A stretch of DNA of 20,398 nt from an uncultured Clostridium sp. (GCA_945946715.1 CAMEWU010000011.1:1-20398); one strand, 5' to 3'. Shown: positions 8,374-16,393, counted from the stretch's first letter. A program made the numbers and translations. The notes: a model not told the origin generated them from the sequence alone.

Positions 8374-9999
8374 TTATTTATTTAATTCATCAAAATATGA
8401 TTTTACAATATCCTGAACTCCACTTGGATAATTGGAACCTTCTACTTTATTGTAAGCATTCTGTGTATAATCCCCAACTACCTGCTGATAATCCACACTG
8501 GTTCCTGCCCACGCTTCTCCACCCTTCTGTGTTGTACCGGAGCCACTGCTATTTACTTTTCCTTCCAGACTTTCATTTTCCTGCATCTCGCGGTTTGGAA
8601 TTGTAATCATCTGTCCATTCTGACCGATTGCCTGCTCATTTCCTTCACTACTTCCTGTATCATAGCCGCCACCCTGTCCATTGCCGCTCTGACCGTTTCC
8701 ACCATTAGTGCCATTCTGTCCTTGTTCACCATTCTGACCATTTTGTCCATTCTGGTTATTCTGACCGTTTTGGCTGTTCTGTCCATTCTGACTGTTTTGT
8801 CCGTTCTGGCTGTTCTGACCGTTCTGGTTGCTTTGGCCATTCTGGTTGTTTTGACCGTTCTGGTTGTTTTGACCGTTCTGGTTATTCTGTCCGTTCTGGT
8901 TGCTTTGACCATTCTGGTTATTCTGTCCGTTCTGGTTATTCTGTCCGTTCTGACTGTTATTTGCCATTTGATTGTTACCTTGTGCTGTCTGCTGTTCACT
9001 GGCAACTGCCTGTTGCAGAGACTGAAGCTGCTGTTGGGAGAGACTATTATCTACAAGTCCCTGCGCCTGATTTTGCATGGTTTGGTTACCGGTAAGCCGG
9101 CCTAACCGCTGGGTCTCATTTGCAATTGCCTGCCGGTCACTTGCACTGGTATTTTCATCTAAATTCTGCAAATCCTTTTGTAAATCACTCAGATCCTCTG
9201 CCAACTGCTGTTCTTGGGTTTTCTCTTCTTCCGACATCGCTGCTGAAAGTGTCTGTAACGCTTCCCTTGCCTCCCGGTATTCTGCCTGATTCGCTTCCTG
9301 TGTCATTTTTACGGAAATACGTTCTTTTGCCCGGCTTAAATCATCTGCATTTTCAACAGACTGTAGTTCCTGCCTGGCATCTTCCAAAACCGATAGCATA
9401 GAATCCTTTTCTGCCTCTGTGAGATTCTCCATTTTTTCAATATGTTCAATAGTCTCTTCCACTTTTTGAATCTCATCTTCTACCTGTCTGGCAATCTCAT
9501 GGTATTCCTGAGCAGATTCCTTTGCTGCTGTAGGAATGAAGGTAAGTACCACGAATGCAACCGCCAGTCCTAATGCAGTAACCAATAACTGCCAACGTAT
9601 TTTTAATGGAAATATTTTCCGGATTTGAAACCCACCAATTCGTCCCACAGTATCCTGTTTCTGCATCCGGCTGACACTATCATCTTTCCCAATTAACTCA
9701 TAGGATGTAATCAAACGCTCATGAAATCCATGAGCGTCCAGTTTCAGGGCAGCTGTCTTCATATCCGGTCTCCTGACAATTCCAATTATGATTCCTGCCA
9801 ATATGCCGGTTCCTGCACCAATAATCGCAAATAAAGGCGCATAATACCACGGAACAAACAAAGCTATTATTGAGAAAACAACTGCCAATCCAAACCCGGC
9901 AGCAGCTCCCCAGGCACCCATTCGAAGTACCGATTGCTCTGTCATCCGTTTTCTGACTCGTTTTATAAATTTTACAATTTGAATATCATTTTGATTCAT
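8374..9999 (-). CDS. DUF4175-like membrane protein with coiled coil and NGQ-repeat region
   Basis: 541-residue protein of unknown function. A basic N-terminus (FIKRVRKRM) precedes two membrane helices (about 30-50 and 54-75). A short cytosolic segment contains LKLDAHGFHERLITSYEL (85-102), which resembles the DUF4175-type motif seen in membrane proteins of other MoxR operons. A third helix follows (135-157). Next come acidic, Gln-rich coiled-coil stretches (about 160-300), an Asn/Gly/Gln hexapeptide repeat (350-421, degenerate to about 445), and a C-terminal block ending in GVQDIVKSYFDELNK. The positive-inside rule places everything after residue 158 outside the membrane, so the repeat could be a flexible stalk in or through the cell wall. 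The ATG lies inside the end of the permease gene (14-base overlap) with GAGGA 8 bases upstream. The DUF4175 assignment is by motif resemblance only. Confidence 0.8.
   Translation of the reverse strand: MNQNDIQIVKFIKRVRKRMTEQSVLRMGAWGAAAGFGLAVVFSIIALFVPWYYAPLFAIIGAGTGILAGIIIGIVRRPDMKTAALKLDAHGFHERLITSYELIGKDDSVSRMQKQDTVGRIGGFQIRKIFPLKIRWQLLVTALGLAVAFVVLTFIPTAAKESAQEYHEIARQVEDEIQKVEETIEHIEKMENLTEAEKDSMLSVLEDARQELQSVENADDLSRAKERISVKMTQEANQAEYREAREALQTLSAAMSEEEKTQEQQLAEDLSDLQKDLQNLDENTSASDRQAIANETQRLGRLTGNQTMQNQAQGLVDNSLSQQQLQSLQQAVASEQQTAQGNNQMANNSQNGQNNQNGQNNQNGQSNQNGQNNQNGQNNQNGQNNQNGQSNQNGQNSQNGQNSQNGQNSQNGQNNQNGQNGQNGEQGQNGTNGGNGQSGNGQGGGYDTGSSEGNEQAIGQNGQMITIPNREMQENESLEGKVNSSGSGTTQKGGEAWAGTSVDYQQVVGDYTQNAYNKVEGSNYPSGVQDIVKSYFDELNK
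8737..8952 (-). repeat. In-frame 18-base tandem repeat (12 copies) encoding QNGQNN-type hexapeptides
   Basis: Twelve consecutive 18-base units encode QNGQ followed by NN, SN, NS or NG (protein residues 350-421). Two further degenerate copies extend to about 8701. The units vary mainly at the fifth and sixth residues and at synonymous positions, so the array is old enough to have drifted but keeps perfect register. Because the unit is a multiple of three, gain or loss of copies would lengthen or shorten the protein without a frameshift. The same periodicity keeps several other reading frames open on both strands across 8607-9105; these are not genes. Confidence 0.92.
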
Positions 10000-11062
10000 T
10001 TCGCAATTCCTCTGTTATAGGTTCTTCCACTGGTGTAGACATACTTGCCGGCTGATACAATTGGGGATTCACCGGTGGCACCGGTGCTGCAGCATTCATA
10101 GTCTGCATTCCCTGATTGGCCGGCTTTCTCTTTTTCTTTAATTTCTTTACCGGATTCAGCTTTCGGGCTGCCAGCCACAAGAAAAAGAAACTAATTCCAC
10201 CACATACAATCACATTGACCGGTATCCAGGCATGTGCAAGAATCGGCATAAGTGTACCAAAACAATCCATTTCCTTAAAACCTTCTGCCAATGAAGCAAC
10301 ATCCATGCTACGAAGCATATAATCCAGGAATCCGGTTAATGGATTGCCTATCATGATAAATGGTAACAGTCCAAAATTCGGATCCGGCGCTGTTGTCATA
10401 ATACTATTATAATTATAATATATCGCTTCATAAATAATTGCTCCAACACCCATAATTCCAAAGAACAGAACTACCGGTATTGCCAGTAACGCGAATTCAA
10501 TCAGAAAGGTCATTACAATCGAAACAATGGTCTTTTTGAAGGCACTGGAACAAAAAACTCCAACACTTCCAATGTAAACCGCTATCACAATCATCATAAA
10601 AATATAGCCCAACAGAGCAAACCAATTTAAGCCTCCAAGGACAAAAGCAATTGCCATAATCGGGATACTGGAAATAATAAATATCATATAATTGGATAAG
10701 GCTGCCAGCAATTTTCCCCAAATAATTGACATAGGTTTCTTTGGCGTAGTTAACATAATCTCCAACGTCTGTTTTTCCCGCTCACCGGAAATACTGCCTG
10801 CTGTCAGAATCGGTACAATTAACAGTGTAATTCCCAACTGGGTCCATCCAATTACCTGATAGATATATAAGAAACCGGAAAAGTCCACCCCGCCATCAAT
10901 GCCTCCTGCAAAGGCAGCAATGAAAATTGCAATTACAGCTACAATAGATAAAACAATATCATAAAACATAATGGATAATGGAAGCCGAATACTTCTGGCT
11001 CCCAGCTTTAATTCTTTGGCTAAAATGGGATTTAACATCCTCTTTTTCTTTGCACCTGCCAT
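9986..11062 (-). CDS. ABC-2 type transporter permease
   Basis: 358-residue membrane subunit of an ABC-2 exporter, paired with the ATPase encoded just upstream. The family hallmark SGEREKQTLEIMLTTP occurs at 92-107, between the second and third of about six hydrophobic segments. The first helices (about 28-52 and 68-90) flank a glycine-rich extracellular loop. After the last helix there is a basic stretch (KKLKKKRKP) and a proline/Gln-rich cytosolic tail of some 50 residues, longer than usual. The start ATG shares one base with the ATPase stop (TAATG), with GGAGGTGG close upstream. The 3' end overlaps the next gene by 14 bases. Such couplings suggest a tightly stoichiometric complex. Substrate unknown; in this setting an envelope component or peptide is possible. 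Confidence 0.92.
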   Translation of the reverse strand: MAGAKKKRMLNPILAKELKLGARSIRLPLSIMFYDIVLSIVAVIAIFIAAFAGGIDGGVDFSGFLYIYQVIGWTQLGITLLIVPILTAGSISGEREKQTLEIMLTTPKKPMSIIWGKLLAALSNYMIFIISSIPIMAIAFVLGGLNWFALLGYIFMMIVIAVYIGSVGVFCSSAFKKTIVSIVMTFLIEFALLAIPVVLFFGIMGVGAIIYEAIYYNYNSIMTTAPDPNFGLLPFIMIGNPLTGFLDYMLRSMDVASLAEGFKEMDCFGTLMPILAHAWIPVNVIVCGGISFFFLWLAARKLNPVKKLKKKRKPANQGMQTMNAAAPVPPVNPQLYQPASMSTPVEEPITEELRNESK

Positions 11063-11985
11063 TATTTGCCACCTCCTGTTATCTCAAGGAACAGCGTTTC
11101 CAGATTGCCTTTTTCCCGATTAAAATTGCATACCTTTACTCCATTCATAACCAAACTGGACAACAGCTGCGCCATCTCATTATCATCACCGGAAAATGCA
11201 ATAATTACCGCATCATCCCGAATGGAAATCTTTTCTACAAGAGGTGTCTGTTTCAATATCTGAATGGCCAGTTCTTTATTCTCCAAAATCTGTATTGTTA
11301 ATGGATTGGAATGACGCGAGCGCTTTGTAATCTCTTCTACCTTGCCACTGGCTACCAGATTTCCCTTCTCCATAACACCAATACAGTTACACATTTCCCC
11401 TAACTCCGGAAGAATGTGGGAACTGATAATAATCGTTTTTCCCATCGAACCCAGATTCTTCATTACCTCTTTCATCTCAAATCGGGCTCTTGGATCCAGA
11501 CCGGATGCGGGTTCATCTAAAATCAGCAACTGTGGATTGTGAATCAAAGCTCTTGCCACACATAACCGCTGCTTCATACCCCGGGAAAGACCATCTACAT
11601 ATGCATCCTGCTTATCTGACAGATTTACTAAGTCCAATAGTCCCAACGAAGTTTTACGAACGGCTTCTCCTTCCAAACCATACATACTTCCATAGAATTC
11701 CATATACTCCATAACTTTAAAATTGTCATAAACTCCAAAGAAGTCCGGCACATATCCTACTTTTCGCTTTATTAAATCATTATTATTTAATGCATCAATC
11801 CCATCAATATAAACCTCACCCCAGTCTGCCTGAAGCAATCCGCAGATAATCCGCATCGTTGTTGTTTTGCCGGCCCCGTTAGGGCCAACAAACCCAAAGA
11901 TATCTCCCTTGTCAATGTGCAGATTCAGGTTATTCAGTGCCCGGTATCTTCCATATGTCTTTGTCAAATTCCGTATTGTAACCAT
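11062..11985 (-). CDS. ABC transporter ATP-binding protein (exporter type)
   Basis: 307-residue cytosolic ATPase that powers the adjacent ABC-2 permease. Walker A GPNGAGKTT at 34-42, signature LSRGMKQR at 133-140, Walker B LLILDEPASGLDP at 153-165, and H-loop SSHIL with H190. The position normally held by the Q-loop glutamine carries aspartate (GYVPDFFGVYDN, D81). I recall the same substitution in related ATPases of MoxR-linked ABC-2 systems, so it may be a subfamily trait rather than a defect. The C-terminal 90 residues form a small domain common in drug- or peptide-export ATPases. The ATG overlaps the preceding gene's stop by one base (TAATG) and has GGAGGTG upstream. Confidence 0.95.
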   Translation of the reverse strand: MVTIRNLTKTYGRYRALNNLNLHIDKGDIFGFVGPNGAGKTTTMRIICGLLQADWGEVYIDGIDALNNNDLIKRKVGYVPDFFGVYDNFKVMEYMEFYGSMYGLEGEAVRKTSLGLLDLVNLSDKQDAYVDGLSRGMKQRLCVARALIHNPQLLILDEPASGLDPRARFEMKEVMKNLGSMGKTIIISSHILPELGEMCNCIGVMEKGNLVASGKVEEITKRSRHSNPLTIQILENKELAIQILKQTPLVEKISIRDDAVIIAFSGDDNEMAQLLSSLVMNGVKVCNFNREKGNLETLFLEITGGGK

Positions 11986-14471
11986 TACTGCTCACCTCCG
12001 ATCAGCGAAATCTGTGGTGCATAATAGCCCCATGTATCTGTGGTATCATCCACATAGTACCGTACCTGCATCCAGCCTTCTTCATTCACATACGGCGTCA
12101 GATCATAGACCATCCCTACGGAACCAAAGGCATCCTCATAAGACTGGGTATAATAATTATAAAGCTGAACATCACAGTAATCATCTCCATGACCATTATT
12201 CATATAGATATCTTCATCCTCCATTGAATCAGAATCACCTACCCAATCATCCAACTCTGCATCCAGATTCAGAAGCTGTGCACCTTCCAGATTCAACATA
12301 CCGAAATCATACAGCACATACATCTCCGGTTCCCCATATAAATCGGTATCTTCCGTATCATAGAAATAATCAAAACCGCTTGGATACTTACTGTCATAAG
12401 AAATATTACTGCCGCCTACCATATATTCATTGATATCTCCAATAAACATGGAATAATTCTGATATTCTTCTACTACCTGATAGAAATAGGATATTGCAAC
12501 GGCCGTAGAATACACTTTTGCATTCTTTCCTTCTACCAGTTGTCCATCGTAATTATCAATCATACCAAATACCATACCTTGATTCATGGACAATTCATTC
12601 GCTTTGGATTCCAGAATATTATATACATTCTGATTATCCTGCAGCAGACGGTTTGCTTCCGAATTACGGAAAATAGTATCGTTTGGTACTTCTGCCATCC
12701 ACTGTTCCAAATCATAATATACGCTTTGCAATGATGCTACCTGATTTCTTTGAACCGTCTGGGTTTCTCCATTTTTCATATCACCCAGGTAAGCATATTC
12801 ATCATTGTAGCAAACCACAACATTTTTCAAATCATAACCTGTATTGTTGGTTACTGTACCTTCAAAACCGGATAAACTACATATAAGACTGGTATCAATT
12901 CCGCTTCCAGCCCGGTACTCTTCTTTTTGACTTGATAAATTCTGTTTGGTAAATGCCATGGTCTTTTCCACTTGCAATTGCACTGTATCCCCATTCTGAC
13001 GGACAGCATAAGCATAATCCGTGGTTCCCACAGAATCATAATATCCGCCATCATCATTCCAAGGTTCCAGATTCTGATATCCTTCGGCAAAATCAATCGC
13101 ATAAGCTTTTCCCTTTGGACTTTGAACTGTCATATAAGTCTTAGTCTGTACCGAACCATTATTAAATTCAACCATGGAAACCGAATCAATAAAAGGCTTA
13201 TGAATCCGATATATCATACTGGTGCCATAAACTATAACCGTAAATCCAAGTGCAATAATCGGCATAATAATCCACATCTTTTCCCGCTTATCCCTGGCTT
13301 TTAGTATCAAATACATCACCGGTCCGATGCAAATGACATAAATCAAAAAGATAGCAGCATACAGAAGTGCATTCGGCACTTTATTCCGATCGGTTCCCTG
13401 AACTGCCGTCTGCATCATCCACTCATTATATGGTTCAGATTCACCATATACCATATTCTGATAACAAGTATCTGTACCTGCATTTTCTAAAATAACCGTT
13501 GCCAAATCCGTATGAATCTCTTTCCAGCTGGCTATCGGTTCCATTGCAAGATCATAACTAAGAACCAGAACAGAGCCGCTGCCATATCCACACTGCCAAG
13601 CCGGCCCACCATATGCAATACTGCTTTGCACATCCTGCCAGCCATCTACGGATAAATTTGCAATATCTACCTGCTTCGCATCCATATAGGAATTAGATAC
13701 TACCTGTAAATCCTGCTTGGATAATCCATTTACTGTTATGGGACAAAGACTGTCCTGAAATCCTTCCAAGGTAGTTGATGCTTTTGAACCGGTGCCAATA
13801 ATCAACATACCGCCGTCTGCCACCCAGTTTACAATGGCATTTCGCTGCTCCTGGGACAACTGAGAGGTATTATAATTGTCAATTATAATATAATGGCACA
13901 GCGACAACCCTTCGCTAGTTTCCGGTATGTTATCTGCTGTCAGTTGAATAATCTTAGCAGCAACCACACCACTGCTGGTAGAAATGGATACGCCGTCAAA
14001 ATAATTTAAACCAGTATAGTCATTACTTAAGATACCAACAACCGCATTCTGTCCAACGACCAGAGACTTGAATTCCTCCTGTTGAGAATATACAATCTTC
14101 CCTTTATCGTTTTCCAATTCAATCCGTAAGAACGAAATCACATCTATATCCGGCAACAGCATAGAAATACTCTTTTCTCCTCCACTTGGGATTGCTACCG
14201 CCTTTTCATATGCCAGACTGCGCTGATAATAAGTAGCCGGAACCGCAATACGTAATATTCCGCTAAAATCTTTCCCGGTATTCCGGATTGTAACTGTTAC
14301 CGGCATGGATTTTCCTTCTATGGCAATCCCATCCAGACCGGTTTCCACAGATACTGTAAAGTCGGAATTCTCAACATCTTTATCGCTTTCTTCTGCATAT
14401 GCAGACATCGGCATGCCCACCGCCACCAAAATGACTACCAGCATCCCAAGGAGTAATCGTTTCATTTTCAT
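11985..14471 (-). CDS. Exported membrane-anchored protein with GATase1-like domain, unknown function
   Basis: 828-residue protein without an assigned function. A signal peptide occupies about 1-26 (basic KMKR, hydrophobic core, likely cleavage after AYA). An immunoglobulin-like segment follows (about 37-135, typical VTVTIRNTG motif). A Rossmann/GATase1-like domain spans about 143-310 (AVVGILSNDY, YIIIDNYNT, NWVADGGMLIIGTGS). Two membrane helices (366-391 and 400-421) are joined by a basic loop (KARDKREK), then about 400 residues rich in Tyr, Asp and Asn. Both large parts are predicted outside the membrane. The start has AAAGGA upstream and the gene begins 15 bases after the histidine kinase stop. 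The one-base overlap with the ABC ATPase gene ties it to the exporter, perhaps as an extracytoplasmic partner. The GATase1 resemblance is by pattern and shared with two other proteins of the operon. Confidence 0.82.
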   Translation of the reverse strand: MKMKRLLLGMLVVILVAVGMPMSAYAEESDKDVENSDFTVSVETGLDGIAIEGKSMPVTVTIRNTGKDFSGILRIAVPATYYQRSLAYEKAVAIPSGGEKSISMLLPDIDVISFLRIELENDKGKIVYSQQEEFKSLVVGQNAVVGILSNDYTGLNYFDGVSISTSSGVVAAKIIQLTADNIPETSEGLSLCHYIIIDNYNTSQLSQEQRNAIVNWVADGGMLIIGTGSKASTTLEGFQDSLCPITVNGLSKQDLQVVSNSYMDAKQVDIANLSVDGWQDVQSSIAYGGPAWQCGYGSGSVLVLSYDLAMEPIASWKEIHTDLATVILENAGTDTCYQNMVYGESEPYNEWMMQTAVQGTDRNKVPNALLYAAIFLIYVICIGPVMYLILKARDKREKMWIIMPIIALGFTVIVYGTSMIYRIHKPFIDSVSMVEFNNGSVQTKTYMTVQSPKGKAYAIDFAEGYQNLEPWNDDGGYYDSVGTTDYAYAVRQNGDTVQLQVEKTMAFTKQNLSSQKEEYRAGSGIDTSLICSLSGFEGTVTNNTGYDLKNVVVCYNDEYAYLGDMKNGETQTVQRNQVASLQSVYYDLEQWMAEVPNDTIFRNSEANRLLQDNQNVYNILESKANELSMNQGMVFGMIDNYDGQLVEGKNAKVYSTAVAISYFYQVVEEYQNYSMFIGDINEYMVGGSNISYDSKYPSGFDYFYDTEDTDLYGEPEMYVLYDFGMLNLEGAQLLNLDAELDDWVGDSDSMEDEDIYMNNGHGDDYCDVQLYNYYTQSYEDAFGSVGMVYDLTPYVNEEGWMQVRYYVDDTTDTWGYYAPQISLIGGEQ

Positions 14472-14486
14472 AGCTTCTGTCCTTTC

Positions 14487-15623
14487 TTATATAATTTGAA
14501 ACAGAACCTCAAAGACTGTCCCCTGTTCATCAGAACGTGCCCTTATGGTTCCATTATGCATTTCAAATATATTCTTAGCAATTGCAAGTCCCAACCCGGT
14601 GCCGCCTTCTGTAGAGCGGGCAGCATCTCCCCGGTAAAACTTATCAAATATCTTATCTAAATCCTTCTGTGAAATAATTCTGCCAAAATTGACAATTGCA
14701 ACTCTGACACGTCGCAACTCCGGAAGTGTATGAATCTCTATCCGGATTTGTTTGCCCTCTGCACCATACTTAATTGCATTTGCCATCAAATTACCAAAGG
14801 CACGTGCCAGTAATTCACCATCCCCATCAATATAGACCTTTTCCGGAGGAAAGATGGTATAACACTCCAGCTGCTTTTCTTTCAGGCTGGGATAAAATTC
14901 ATCAATAATCTGCTCCATAAACTGTCGCAGTTCCAATCGTTGTCTGGTAATTGCTATCTTATTCTTTTCATATCTGGTAAAATCAAATAAATCCGTTACC
15001 AAGCCTTCCATTCGTGTAGATTTATTAAAAGCAATTTCTATATATTTCTGTCTGGTTTCCTCTGTCAATCCTTCCGGATGCCGCAACAGATTCAGATATC
15101 CAATAATAGAAGTCAATGGTGTTCGCAAGTCATGTGCCACATTGGTAATCAGTTCATCTTTCATCTGTTCTGCTTTCCGCTCCTTGGCAATGGTGTTTTT
15201 CAATTCTGCCTGCATGGCATTAATAGCACATGCCAGCTCTGTTAATTCTCCACTGGAACGAACCGATATTTTTCGATCCAAATCTCCATTCTTTATCCGC
15301 TCTACTCCATTTAAGATTTCCCTTATATAGGAAACCATTGGTGCTGTCAGTATGATGTAATAGATAAAGAAAAATAAAATCGAAAGCACTATCATTAGTA
15401 TCCAGATTACAATGCCTGCATCTTTTAGCATCCGAAAACTCATTTCCAGCTTTGATGCCACTTCAATCTTTCGTCCCAATGCAATAATATACAATTGTAC
15501 AACTCGCAGTACCATGAGCACGCCAATATCTGACAGTACGGTCAATCCACAGCTTAAAAACACATAAAGTGCCAGCTTCACACGAATACTTTGAAAAATA
15601 TTATGCTTCAACCTTATAACCAA
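14487..15623 (-). CDS. VanS-like sensor histidine kinase
   Basis: About 378-residue membrane sensor kinase. Two membrane helices (about 15-47 and 70-95) flank only about 20 extracellular residues, so it is of the type that senses at the membrane. HAMP linker at 96-147. Dimerisation and phospho-acceptor motif NVAHDLRTPLTSIIGYLNLL at 161-180 with H164, very close to VanS. N-box NLMANAIKYG and G-box GGTGLGLAIAKN complete the ATPase domain. It phosphorylates the upstream response regulator, whose gene it overlaps by 23 bases. No ATG fits. TTG at 15621-15623 touches GGGGAG directly, TTG at 15609-15611 is 12 bases from it, and GTG at 15579-15581 lacks a clear site. The start is therefore uncertain by up to 14 codons. 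No vancomycin-resistance enzymes are nearby. Confidence 0.92.
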   Translation of the reverse strand: MVIRLKHNIFQSIRVKLALYVFLSCGLTVLSDIGVLMVLRVVQLYIIALGRKIEVASKLEMSFRMLKDAGIVIWILMIVLSILFFFIYYIILTAPMVSYIREILNGVERIKNGDLDRKISVRSSGELTELACAINAMQAELKNTIAKERKAEQMKDELITNVAHDLRTPLTSIIGYLNLLRHPEGLTEETRQKYIEIAFNKSTRMEGLVTDLFDFTRYEKNKIAITRQRLELRQFMEQIIDEFYPSLKEKQLECYTIFPPEKVYIDGDGELLARAFGNLMANAIKYGAEGKQIRIEIHTLPELRRVRVAIVNFGRIISQKDLDKIFDKFYRGDAARSTEGGTGLGLAIAKNIFEMHNGTIRARSDEQGTVFEVLFQII

Positions 15624-16290
15624 CTCCCCATACTGTTTTAATCAGTGCAGGATTTCTGGAGTCTGTTTCTATCTTTTCCCGCAGCCGACGAATATGTACC
15701 ATAACTGTATTGTTTACTTCATATACCTGTTCTTTCCAGACCTGCTCGAATATCTCATCCGTGCTATATACCTTGCCCGGATGACTGGCCAACAGCCAGA
15801 GAATTTCGAACTCAATTGGTGTCAGTGCCACTTCCTCTCCTTCTTTCGTTACTCGATGTGCTGACTTTTCAATCATCAAATCACCAATTGTAATGGCATT
15901 GTTTTGAAGGGAAGTGGTATTAATGTTCTGATACCGTTTTAACTGTGATTTTACCCTTGCCGTCAATTCTAAAGGATTAAAGGGCTTTGTAACATAATCA
16001 TCTACTCCTGTGCCAAATCCGAGAATCTTATCCATATCAGCGGTTTTCGCACTTAACATAATAATTGGAATATTGCTGTTCTTCCGAATTCGTCTGCATA
16101 CCTCAAGACCATCCATTTTGGGCATCATAACATCCAGAATAATTACCATAATTTCCGGATGTTCCTCCAGCTTTTGTAAACATTCTTCGCCATCTGCTGC
16201 TTTTATTACTTCGAATCCATCATTGGTAAGATATATTTCCACCAAATCAGCAATTTCCTGTTCATCATCTACTACCAGGATTGTTGCCAT
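15601..16290 (-). CDS. OmpR/VanR-family response regulator
   Basis: 229-residue transcription factor. Receiver domain 1-120 with acidic pocket D8/D9, phospho-acceptor D53 (ILDVMMPKMDG), S80 and K102 (DDYVTKPF). C-terminal winged-helix DNA-binding domain at about 130-229, ending in the family's WGVGYKVEA. Closest in style to VanR and similar Firmicute regulators. The ATG has a GGGGGTAAAGAG stretch upstream. A 103-base gap separates it from the nucleoside kinase gene, and it is the first gene of the ten-gene cluster. It therefore probably controls its own promoter and, through read-through, the ABC and MoxR genes behind it; this is inference from layout. Confidence 0.94.
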   Translation of the reverse strand: MATILVVDDEQEIADLVEIYLTNDGFEVIKAADGEECLQKLEEHPEIMVIILDVMMPKMDGLEVCRRIRKNSNIPIIMLSAKTADMDKILGFGTGVDDYVTKPFNPLELTARVKSQLKRYQNINTTSLQNNAITIGDLMIEKSAHRVTKEGEEVALTPIEFEILWLLASHPGKVYSTDEIFEQVWKEQVYEVNNTVMVHIRRLREKIETDSRNPALIKTVWGVGYKVEA

Positions 16291-16322
16291 TTCTCTTTAC
16301 CCCCATTATTCTTTTCCCAGCC

Positions 16323-16365
16323 ATCGTAACACAATTTTAGGAAAATGACCTTACAAACTTCTTAA
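16323..16365 (-). promoter_or_regulatory. Candidate autoregulated promoter of the two-component/MoxR operon
   Basis: In the 103-base gap before the response regulator gene, the minus strand carries TTAAGAA and TGTAAGG (16359-16365 and 16349-16355). Their starts are 10 bases apart, the spacing used by tandem OmpR-type dimers. About 20 bases downstream is TGTTACGAT (16323-16331), an extended -10-like element with no good -35 box, as expected of an activator-dependent promoter. A TATAGT further upstream (near 16373) is an alternative -10. Assignment is by eye. Confidence 0.3.
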
Positions 16366-16393
16366 GATAACTATACGCAATTCCGTCATTTCT

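Noticed and set aside
8737..8952. Possible CRISPR array
   Set aside because: The 18-base units are contiguous with no unique spacers and stay in the reading frame of a membrane protein; no cas gene is present.
8607..9105. Long open frames on both strands across the repeat region, such as a Thr/Arg-rich minus-strand frame and a Leu/Val-rich plus-strand frame
   Set aside because: They arise from the 18-base periodicity of the NGQ repeat, which avoids stops in several frames. Their products are low-complexity, no ribosome binding site fits, and the real gene covers the whole stretch.
14487..16290. Vancomycin-resistance locus
   Set aside because: Only the regulator and kinase look VanRS-like. 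No D-lactate dehydrogenase, D-Ala ligase, VanX, VanY or VanT gene is in the window.
16366..16393. Terminator between the nucleoside kinase and response regulator genes
   Set aside because: No GC-rich stem with a U-run could be found in the gap; transcription from upstream may read through.
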